Under the pieces are notes generated by a model that searched no databases, was not told where the DNA came from, and saw nothing but the letters and a program-made list of their open reading frames with translations. From an uncultured Collinsella sp. (GTDB lineage: Bacteria; Actinomycetota; Coriobacteriia; Coriobacteriales; Coriobacteriaceae): a stretch of 11,354 nt of DNA. Position 1 is the first letter of the stretch, and each line of letters starts with the position of its first letter. Positions 5,730 through 11,354 of the stretch are shown piece after piece. Made by a program: the position numbers and the translations under genes. The stretch spans positions 1 through 11,354 of the forward strand of contig URIK01000055.1 in assembly GCA_900547855.1 (NCBI GenBank), read 5' to 3'.

Positions 5730-6407
5730 ATGCTGTACGAGTTTTGTGCCGAGAACTTTGAGCGGGTGCCGGCGGCTATCGATGCCGGTGCTAAGCGCAT
5801 CGAGTTGTGCGACAACCTTGCCGTCGGTGGTACCACGCCCTCGGCTGGCGTTATCAGTGCTACGGTCGGCTATGCTCACGAGCATGACGCGCGAGTGATG
5901 TGCATGATTCGCCCGCGTGGCGGTGACTTTCATTACAACCAAGACGAGCTGCGCATGATGGAGATGGACTTGGGTCTTGCCGTGAGCGCCGGCGCCGACG
6001 GCTTGGTCTTTGGCTGCTGCAAGCCTTGTGCCGGCGGATGGGCGCTCGATGAACTTACACTCGGCGCCCTCGTGATGGCTGTGGGCTGCGCAACCGAGGA
6101 GTGCAAGCGTGAGCCCATCGACATCACCTTCCACATGGCGTTTGACCAGCTCTCGCTCGAGGCTCAGCTCGATGCCATTGACACACTCGCCGACTGCGGC
6201 ATCACGCGCATTCTGACGCATGGTGGCGCTGCTGGAACGCCGATCGAGGACAACCTGGAGCACCTGTCGCGTCTTGTCGAGTATGCGGGCGACCACCTGA
6301 CCATCCTTCCTGGCGGCGGCATTTCTACAGCCAACCGCGATACCGTGGCGGCGGCATTGGGCGTCTCCGAGCTCCATGGCACCAAGATCGTGCCACTGGA
6401 GGCGTAG
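5730..6407 (+). CDS. cutC: CutC family protein (copper homeostasis / TIM-barrel)
   Basis: A 225-residue protein of the CutC family, a TIM-barrel fold first linked to copper tolerance in E. coli, though its biochemical role is disputed. Family blocks visible: IELCDNLAVGGTTPSAG (24-40), IRPRGGDFHYN (60-70), ITFHMAFD (132-139), LTHGGAAGT (162-170) and LPGGGIS (193-199). ATG 5730 is chosen because GGGGG (5718-5722) stands 7 nt upstream; a longer frame from ATG 5691 has no ribosome site. An odd feature is the cysteine cluster GCCKPC (95-100) after strand DGLVFG. The downstream gene starts 3 nt after the stop, so both are probably one transcript. No clear promoter was found between the upstream palindrome and the start. 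Confidence 0.92.
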   Translation: MLYEFCAENFERVPAAIDAGAKRIELCDNLAVGGTTPSAGVISATVGYAHEHDARVMCMIRPRGGDFHYNQDELRMMEMDLGLAVSAGADGLVFGCCKPCAGGWALDELTLGALVMAVGCATEECKREPIDITFHMAFDQLSLEAQLDAIDTLADCGITRILTHGGAAGTPIEDNLEHLSRLVEYAGDHLTILPGGGISTANRDTVAAALGVSELHGTKIVPLEA

Positions 6408-6410
6408 CCC

Positions 6411-7208
6411 GTGGCGCTGGTATTTGACGTTCGGCAGGCGAGCGATAAGCCCGATGACAACCGGCGCCCTGGCACCGCGTGCCCCTTTTGCGATACTGAG
6501 GAACTTGCCAATATCATCCGGCGCGATGGCGATTGCATCTGGCTCGAGAATAAGTTCAAGACCTTGCGGGCCACCCGTCAGACCGTATTGATCGAGTCGG
6601 CCAATCACGACGCAGACCTGGTGACCTATGAGTCGGATGAACTCCACCATGTAATGAGGTTTGCCCTGGGTTGCTGGCAGCAGATGATCGATTCACAGCA
6701 GTATCGAAGCGTGCTCATGTACAAGAACAAAGGCCCGCTTTCGGGCGGCAGCCTCGTTCATCCGCACATGCAGATTGTGGGTTTGGAGCAGGAAGACGGC
6801 TATGCTTCGCTGACTTCCGCCAATTTCGAAGGCATCAATGTCTGGCAACAGGGGAGAATCTCGGTCAACATCTCAATCGAACCGATTATGGGGTTCTTTG
6901 AGGTCAACGTTTCAGCCCCGCAAGGAATCGCCGCCAGCGATGACACAAGAGACCAAGCCGAGGCGGACCTCTTCGCCGATGCGATCCAGGTAGCTCTGCG
7001 CTATATCCTGAACGAGCACCACGGTGGTCGCGCGGAGTCGTACAACTTGTTCTTCTACCACATAGACGGCCGGACAATTGCCAAGGCGCTGCCACGTTGG
7101 GTGGTATCGCCCTACTTTGTGGGCTATCGTCTGGCCCAGGTCAATGCCGAGACGACGCTCGATATCGATGCTGAGCGCCTGCGCGCGCATCTGGAAACGC
7201 TCGTATAG
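6411..7208 (+). CDS. GalT/HIT-superfamily protein, DUF4931-like
   Basis: A 265-residue protein related to galactose-1-phosphate uridylyltransferases. CPFC (24-27) matches the zinc-binding cysteine pair of GalT, ESANHD (62-67) the conserved E-S-x-x-H-D segment, and HPHMQ (117-121) the HxHxQ nucleotidyl-transfer motif, where the second His would carry the nucleotide. It is shorter than classical GalT (about 340-350 residues) and fits the shorter DUF4931-type relatives. The start is GTG 6411, with GGAGG (6398-6402) 8 nt upstream, overlapping the end of cutC. The substrate is unknown; a nucleotidyltransferase or hydrolase acting on a phosphorylated sugar or dinucleotide is reasonable. No galactose-pathway gene is nearby, so I do not call it galT. 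Family assignment is from memory of motifs. Confidence 0.8.
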   Translation: MALVFDVRQASDKPDDNRRPGTACPFCDTEELANIIRRDGDCIWLENKFKTLRATRQTVLIESANHDADLVTYESDELHHVMRFALGCWQQMIDSQQYRSVLMYKNKGPLSGGSLVHPHMQIVGLEQEDGYASLTSANFEGINVWQQGRISVNISIEPIMGFFEVNVSAPQGIAASDDTRDQAEADLFADAIQVALRYILNEHHGGRAESYNLFFYHIDGRTIAKALPRWVVSPYFVGYRLAQVNAETTLDIDAERLRAHLETLV

Positions 7209-7210
7209 CA

Positions 7211-7240
7211 AGACTAACACCCGCGTAATGCGGACAGTCT
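7211..7240. terminator. Structured junction between convergent genes
   Basis: AGACT (7211-7215) pairs with AGTCT (7236-7240), and inside it CCGC (7221-7224) pairs with GCGG (7230-7233) around GTAAT, leaving an asymmetric internal loop. It fills the 30-nt gap between two convergent genes and overlaps the stop codon of the minus-strand one. There is no T-run on either strand, so a bidirectional terminator is plausible but weakly supported. Confidence 0.4.
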
Positions 7241-8237
7241 AGCGTGCCATGGCGTCGCGGCCGGCCTCGACCCGCTTGCGCTGGGCGGCGCGCTCCTCGC
7301 CGGTCAGACGCTCAAAGAGATGTCCGATAAGCGAGGCGAGTATCTGCTGAAACAGCGTTCCGCACATGACGGGAAACACGACTTCGCCCGGAAAGTACTG
7401 CGTGGCGATGACGGCGCCCGAAGAGATGTTACGCATGCCGCAGGTAAAGCACATGGTAGTCGTCTCGCTATATGGCAGATGGAGCGCACGGGCGACCAGA
7501 AAACCGACGATAAAGCCGCTGATGGCGAAGGTCAAAATAAAGAGGGCGACTTCCAGGCGCATCGCGTTCATGTGCAGAACGTACTCACTCATGGCGGTGG
7601 AGTTGGAGGCGATAACGCCCATCATCATGAACTTGCAGGCGGGCGAGAGCGCGGGGGAGAGCTTCTCGTGTCCCCATCCACGTGTGAGCTCGTTGATCAC
7701 GATGCCGAGCACGGCGGGGATGGCGATCATAAAGGCCATGTCCTGCATCATGCTCGGCACATCGATCGAGACGGTGGCACCCAGCAAGAGCTTAAGCGTG
7801 AGCGGAATCGTCACAGGGGAGATAACCGAGGACGTCAGGATGATGGTAAGCGCGAGCGGGCCGTTGCCGCCGAACATGCTAATCCACATAAAGGCAGTGA
7901 CCGCCACGGGTACGCTGTACTCGAGCACGATGCCGCAGACAAGGTTGGGGTTGGAGCCAAAGAACAGCGATCCCATGGCATAAGCTGCTATGGGAATAAA
8001 CACCGCCGAGACGAGCAGCGCCAAAATCAGGTGCAGCGGACGGCAGAACACCTCAGCTACCTGGTGGAAGGTGTTACTGAGCGCGCCTTGGAATGTCATA
8101 AAGGCGAAGAGAGCGGGAACGATGGGCTTGAGTACGCCGATCTGCTGGGGAAAGAGCACGCCGAGCGCCACGCAAATCGGAACGATGATCTGCATATGCC
8201 CCGCGAGGAACTTTCCCAGTCCAGCCCATTGCTTCAT
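7239..8237 (-). CDS. Bile acid:sodium symporter (BASS) family transporter
   Basis: A 332-residue, very hydrophobic protein with about nine or ten membrane spans (roughly 14-34, 36-53, 68-90, 97-121, 126-152, 165-183, 200-217, 228-250, 264-281, 286-306) and a charged cytoplasmic tail (308-332). The motif TCGMRNISSGAVIA (265-278) is the conserved G-x-RN segment of BASS/SBF proteins, in the unwound helix region that binds sodium. Bacterial members move organic anions such as pantothenate-pathway acids, pyruvate-like acids or sulfonates as well as bile acids; the substrate here cannot be told from sequence. The start is CAT at 8235-8237, with AAGGGAG on the minus strand about 11 nt upstream. It faces the GalT-like gene and diverges from recJ. 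An antisense frame of similar length on the + strand is a composition shadow. Confidence 0.9.
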   Translation of the reverse strand: MKQWAGLGKFLAGHMQIIVPICVALGVLFPQQIGVLKPIVPALFAFMTFQGALSNTFHQVAEVFCRPLHLILALLVSAVFIPIAAYAMGSLFFGSNPNLVCGIVLEYSVPVAVTAFMWISMFGGNGPLALTIILTSSVISPVTIPLTLKLLLGATVSIDVPSMMQDMAFMIAIPAVLGIVINELTRGWGHEKLSPALSPACKFMMMGVIASNSTAMSEYVLHMNAMRLEVALFILTFAISGFIVGFLVARALHLPYSETTTMCFTCGMRNISSGAVIATQYFPGEVVFPVMCGTLFQQILASLIGHLFERLTGEERAAQRKRVEAGRDAMAR

Positions 8238-8397
8238 ATGCCCCGTGACTCCCTTTATCCGCGAACTCGTTTGTATGGATATGCTAGACGCTCGTATGTG
8301 TCTGTGCGGCTGAAACGCTCGATTATTTCGAGGGTATTACCGTCATCGTTTACCGAAACCGCGGCGCGCTGCGAGGTTCTGCGTCCGTGCCACACGG
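8238..8397. promoter_or_regulatory. Divergent intergenic region between BASS transporter and recJ
   Basis: No gene is supported here. On the minus strand I see no convincing -35/-10 pair for the transporter, only its AAGGGAG ribosome site. CTCGA (8318-8322) and TCGAG (8328-8332) form a small inverted repeat around TTATT that could be an operator, but it is short. A 66-codon minus-strand frame at 8255-8455 has no ribosome site. Confidence 0.4.
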
Positions 8398-8403
8398 TAT
8401 AAT
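8398..8403 (+). promoter_or_regulatory. Consensus -10 box upstream of recJ
   Basis: TATAAT matches the sigma-70-family -10 consensus exactly and stands out in GC-rich DNA. The 16-18-nt upstream positions (8374-8381, AGGTTCTG) carry only a poor -35. If used, transcription would start near 8410, about 50 nt before the short upstream reading frame and 100 nt before recJ. Confidence 0.55.
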
Positions 8404-8421
8404 AAATCCGTTCAACAGATC

Positions 8422-8439
8422 TGCCTGCCGAAGCGGGCA
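8422..8439 (+). promoter_or_regulatory. Small leader hairpin upstream of recJ
   Basis: TGCCTGC (8422-8428) pairs with GCGGGCA (8433-8439), including one T-G wobble, around a CGAA loop. It lies in the predicted leader, 5 nt before the AGAGGA ribosome site of the upstream ORF, so it could affect entry of ribosomes there. Confidence 0.4.
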
Positions 8440-8459
8440 TACACAGAGGACTCATCGCT

Positions 8460-8525
8460 ATGAACCGTGAGAGGTATCGCGGCGACCTGCCCCTATCGGG
8501 GGTGGGCGCCTATGTCATCGCTTAA
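8460..8525 (+). CDS. Putative 21-aa upstream ORF overlapping recJ
   Basis: ATG 8460 opens a 21-codon frame (MNRERYRGDLPLSG..., ending at TAA 8523-8525) with a good ribosome site AGAGGA (8445-8450) 9 nt upstream. That site is better than the G-rich stretch in front of recJ. The frame overlaps the first 14 nt of recJ in a different phase, an arrangement that favours translational coupling by re-initiation. I recognise no family. It could be a real leader peptide or a chance frame; there is no run of one amino acid that would suggest classical attenuation. Confidence 0.35.
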   Translation: MNRERYRGDLPLSGVGAYVIA

Positions 8526-11354
8526 GACGACGCATCGCTGGGCGGTCGCTCAGCAAAATCCCGAGCTCGAAAAGGAGCTTTCGGCTGGTCTGGGCATACC
8601 CGGGCTGGTGGCGCGCATTATGGTTGCGCACGGCATTACATCCATCGAGGAAGGCCAGCTATTTTTGACGCCTTCGCTCGACCGTGATTGGGCCGATCCA
8701 CTCATTATCCCGGGCATGTCGGTCGTTGCCGACCGCGTCGAGCGTGCTATTCGCAACCGCGAACGCATCGCCGTCTTTGGTGATTTCGACGTCGACGGTA
8801 TTACATCGACCTGTCTGTTGACCGAGGCACTGCGCACGTTTGGCGCCGATGTTACGCCGTTTATTCCACATCGCTTTGACGAGGGCTACGGTCTTTCGCG
8901 CGCGGCGCTCGACCGCGTTAACGAGCTCGCTCGTCCCCAGCTGATCGTGACCGTCGATAACGGCATTGCCGCCAAAGAAGAGGTTTCCTATCTGGAGAGC
9001 CTGGGGATCGATTTGGTGGTCACGGACCATCACGAGCCCTCCGATCAGGTGCCGCAGGGCGTGCCCCTGACCGACCCTAAACTCGAGGATAAGGGCCCCT
9101 CGCGTGAACTTGCCGGTGCCGGTGTGGCGCTCAAGCTGGTGCAGGTTTTGGGCGAGCGTCTGGGCAAGCCGTCGTATTGGCGTTCGCTGATTGAGGTCGC
9201 GGCACTGGGTACCGTGTCCGACATGATGCCGCTCACGCCCGAGAATCGCGCACTGGTCGCCGAGGGCATCCAGCAGATGCGCGTGACGGCTCGTCCCGGT
9301 TACATCGCGCTTGCAGCGCTCGCCAAGGCCGATCTGGCTACCATTACGGCGGACGGTCTATCGTTCTCGCTCATTCCCCGCTTAAACGCCGCCGGCCGCA
9401 TGGCCGATCCCAAGCTGGCGCTCGACCTGCTGCTTGCCCGCGATCCTATCGAGGCAAGTGCACTGGCGGCCGAGCTCGAGGAGATCAACCGTCAGCGTCG
9501 CGAGATTGAGGCGGAGCTCACGCGTGATGCCATGGCAAAGGTCGAGGAGACCTATGATGGCGGTCGCGCAATCGTCGTGGGTGGCGAGGGCTGGCACGAG
9601 GGCGTTAAAGGCATCGTGGCGAGCCGCCTTACCAACCGATATCACGTGCCGGCGTTGCTCTTCTCTATCGAGGACGGTATAGCACGTGGCTCGGGCCGCT
9701 CGGTGGGCAAGGTCAACCTGTTCGAAGCCGTCGAGCGCTGTTCCGACCTGCTGATTCGCCGCGGCGGGCATGCCGGTGCGGTGGGCGTGACCATCGAGGC
9801 GTCCAAGCTCGACGAGTTCCGTCGTCGCCTTTCCGCCGTGTTGTCCGAGCTTCCCGCCGAGGACTTTGAGGACACCGATGAGGTTGCCGCCACGGTCGAC
9901 CTTTCCGAATTGAATATCGAGACCATCGAGCAGATTTCTCGCCTTGAGCCGTTTGGCCAGGGTAATAAGGTGCCGCTGCTGGCTGCCGAGGGCGTGACGA
10001 TGTGCGATCGCGCCGTGGTGGGCAAGACCGGCGAGCATATGCGCTTCGTGGCGACGGATGGCGCCACGAGTGTGCCGGCCATCATGTTTCGTGTGCCGCA
10101 GATCGATAGGCTTATCAATTGCGATAGCGCCGTCGATTTGGTGTTCGAGGCCGTGGCCGAGCATTGGCAGGGACGTGTGAAGCCCAAGCTCATGATCAAA
10201 GATGTCTTGGTGCGCGATACCACGGCACCCAATATCGACGATCCGGCATGTGAGCTTCGCCGCGGCGTACAACCGGCGGATTCTGGCCTGCGCCTGGAGT
10301 CGCGTAAACGCGAGACGCTTGCCCAACTTTCCTATACCGAGCTCACGCGCTCGCTCATTCACAGCTTTATCGGATCGAACCAGCCGCACCGCGCGCAGGT
10401 CGAGGCGCTCGATGCCCTGGCCGATCACCAAAGTGTTCTGGCCGTTATGGGAACGGGGCGCGGCAAGTCTCTTATCTTCCATGTGCATGCCGCGCGCGAG
10501 GCGGTTCTTCGCGGGCGTGCGAGTATCTTTGTCTATCCGCTGCGCGCGCTCGTTGCCGACCAGGCCTATCACCTTTCCTCGACGATGGCCGCGCTCGGCA
10601 TTGGCGTTGGCGTGCTGACCGGCGAGACCGTGGAGGCCGCACGCGATGACGTGTTCGCCGGCCTAGCTTCGGGCCGCACCGGTATCGTGCTCACGACGCC
10701 CGAGTTCCTATCTATTCACCGTGACCGCTTCGCGCGTTCGGGCCGCATCGGCTTTGTCGTTATCGATGAGGCGCATCATGCCGGTCTTGCCAAGGGCGGC
10801 GACCGCAGCGCCTATCTCGACATGCCCGATATCCTCAAAGCCCTGGGCGACCCGGTCGTTATGGCTGCGACGGCCACCGCGACGGCTCCGGTCGTGGCCG
10901 AGCCTGCCCGCATGCTGCCGATCACTCGCACGGTGGTCGACGAGACGGTGCGCGAGAACCTGCAGCTCGAGGACGACCGCGATCTTGCAAGTCGCGAGAA
11001 CCGTTTGGTGTCGATTGTGGCGACGGGGGAAAAGACCGTCATCTACGTCAATTCGCGCGACCAGTCCGTGGCGCTCGCCAAGACGTTGCGCAAGCGTGTG
11101 CCCGATTGCGCAACCCATATCGCGTTCTATAACGCGGGGCTTGCGCGTTCCGATCGCCGTCGCGTGGAGGAAGCATTCCGAGACGGCAGCCTCAGCTGCA
11201 TCGTCTCGACATCTGCCTTTGGCGAGGGCGTCAACCTGCCCGATATCCGCCATGTCGTGCTCTATCACATGCCGTTTGGCGGCATTGAGTTTAACCAGAT
11301 GAGCGGCCGTGCCGGTCGCGATGGCCAGCCCGCCGTGATCCATCTGCTCTATTC
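8512..11354 (+). CDS. recJ: RecJ ssDNA exonuclease fused to a RecQ-like DEAH helicase (3' end outside window)
   Basis: One frame stays open for 947 codons to the window edge. The N-terminal half (about 1-569) is a RecJ 5'-3' ssDNA exonuclease: DHH-family motifs FGDFDVDG (89-96), VDNGI (148-152), DHH (172-174) and GTVSD (233-237) supply metal-binding aspartates and histidines; RLNAAGRM (290-297) and the DHHA1 motif GGHAGA (418-423) follow, then an OB-fold-like region. After a linker (about 570-605) comes a superfamily 2 helicase resembling RecQ: HRAQ (626-629), Walker A GTGRGKS (647-653), DEAH (752-755), TATATA (787-792), FGEGVNLPD (903-911) and QMSGRAGRDG (929-938). All key residues are intact. 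RecQ and RecJ cooperate in recombinational repair in E. coli as separate proteins, so the fusion joins unwinding and 5' degradation in one chain. ATG 8512 has GGGGGTG (about 8498-8504) upstream. Any RecQ zinc/winged-helix or HRDC domain would lie beyond the window. Confidence 0.95.
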   Translation, partial: MSSLKTTHRWAVAQQNPELEKELSAGLGIPGLVARIMVAHGITSIEEGQLFLTPSLDRDWADPLIIPGMSVVADRVERAIRNRERIAVFGDFDVDGITSTCLLTEALRTFGADVTPFIPHRFDEGYGLSRAALDRVNELARPQLIVTVDNGIAAKEEVSYLESLGIDLVVTDHHEPSDQVPQGVPLTDPKLEDKGPSRELAGAGVALKLVQVLGERLGKPSYWRSLIEVAALGTVSDMMPLTPENRALVAEGIQQMRVTARPGYIALAALAKADLATITADGLSFSLIPRLNAAGRMADPKLALDLLLARDPIEASALAAELEEINRQRREIEAELTRDAMAKVEETYDGGRAIVVGGEGWHEGVKGIVASRLTNRYHVPALLFSIEDGIARGSGRSVGKVNLFEAVERCSDLLIRRGGHAGAVGVTIEASKLDEFRRRLSAVLSELPAEDFEDTDEVAATVDLSELNIETIEQISRLEPFGQGNKVPLLAAEGVTMCDRAVVGKTGEHMRFVATDGATSVPAIMFRVPQIDRLINCDSAVDLVFEAVAEHWQGRVKPKLMIKDVLVRDTTAPNIDDPACELRRGVQPADSGLRLESRKRETLAQLSYTELTRSLIHSFIGSNQPHRAQVEALDALADHQSVLAVMGTGRGKSLIFHVHAAREAVLRGRASIFVYPLRALVADQAYHLSSTMAALGIGVGVLTGETVEAARDDVFAGLASGRTGIVLTTPEFLSIHRDRFARSGRIGFVVIDEAHHAGLAKGGDRSAYLDMPDILKALGDPVVMAATATATAPVVAEPARMLPITRTVVDETVRENLQLEDDRDLASRENRLVSIVATGEKTVIYVNSRDQSVALAKTLRKRVPDCATHIAFYNAGLARSDRRRVEEAFRDGSLSCIVSTSAFGEGVNLPDIRHVVLYHMPFGGIEFNQMSGRAGRDGQPAVIHLLY

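Noticed and set aside
5477..5761. Short plus-strand frames through the livF-cutC gap
   Set aside because: They translate the palindromes themselves and lack ribosome sites; the region is better explained as structured non-coding DNA.
7320..8402. 360-codon plus-strand frame opposite the BASS transporter
   Set aside because: Its translation is H/D/G/R-rich without hydrophobic core or known motif, while the minus strand encodes a coherent multi-span membrane protein with the GMRN motif.
8255..8455. 66-codon minus-strand frame in the divergent intergenic region
   Set aside because: No ribosome site precedes its ATG, no recognisable domain, and it lies across the TATAAT promoter of the opposite strand.
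9382..10572. 396-codon minus-strand frame inside recJ
   Set aside because: Opposite an uninterrupted RecJ-RecQ reading frame with complete motifs; a composition shadow.
1..11354. CRISPR array, tRNA/rRNA genes, transposase or phage genes, toxin-antitoxin or defence cassette
   Set aside because: No regularly spaced direct repeats, no cloverleaf-like or rRNA sequence, and no coding sequence of these families was found on either strand.

Overview
The window looks like a fragment of a draft-assembly contig from a fairly high-GC, monoderm gut-type actinobacterium. My best guess is class Coriobacteriia, perhaps Collinsella. The grounds are GC/AAG-biased codon use, lipoprotein-type solute-binding proteins, a RecJ-RecQ-like fusion and the overall gene style. 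This is inference; no phylogenetic marker is present. The first 50 bases are not genomic: they are an unremoved Illumina Nextera i5 adapter with an index, so biology starts at base 51.

Bases 51-5560 hold a high-affinity branched-chain amino-acid (LIV/HAAT-type) ABC importer locus on the + strand. It runs: 3' end of a first livJ-like binding protein (51-282), a hairpin and AT-rich promoter region, a second complete livJ-like lipoprotein (552-1739), two strong inter-cistronic hairpins (1771-1832), then livH, livM, livG and livF (1879-5413) packed with 9-nt, overlapping or zero spacing. The two binding proteins capture substrate outside the cell, LivH/LivM form the channel and LivG/LivF hydrolyse ATP. 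The livJ-livH hairpins probably let the binding protein be made in excess over the membrane and ATPase subunits. Transcription ends in an unusually elaborate region: a 10-bp hairpin, a ~100-nt nearly continuous palindrome whose core is a textbook intrinsic terminator, and a second, separate palindrome with a perfect 22-bp stem (5605-5673) that looks like a dispersed repeat.

Bases 5730-7208 hold a two-gene + strand unit: a CutC-family protein and, 3 nt later, a GalT/HIT-superfamily protein (DUF4931-like) with CPFC and HPHMQ motifs. Convergent to it on the - strand is a bile acid:sodium symporter (BASS) family transporter (7239-8237), separated by a small structured junction.

Bases 8238-8511 are a divergent intergenic region with a perfect TATAAT box and a 21-codon upstream ORF that overlaps the next gene. 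From 8512 to the window end one uninterrupted reading frame encodes a RecJ-type 5'-3' ssDNA exonuclease fused to a RecQ-like SF2 helicase; its 3' end lies outside the window. It is the longest gene here. Long antisense reading frames opposite livH/livM/livG, recJ and the BASS gene are GC-bias shadows and are not annotated.
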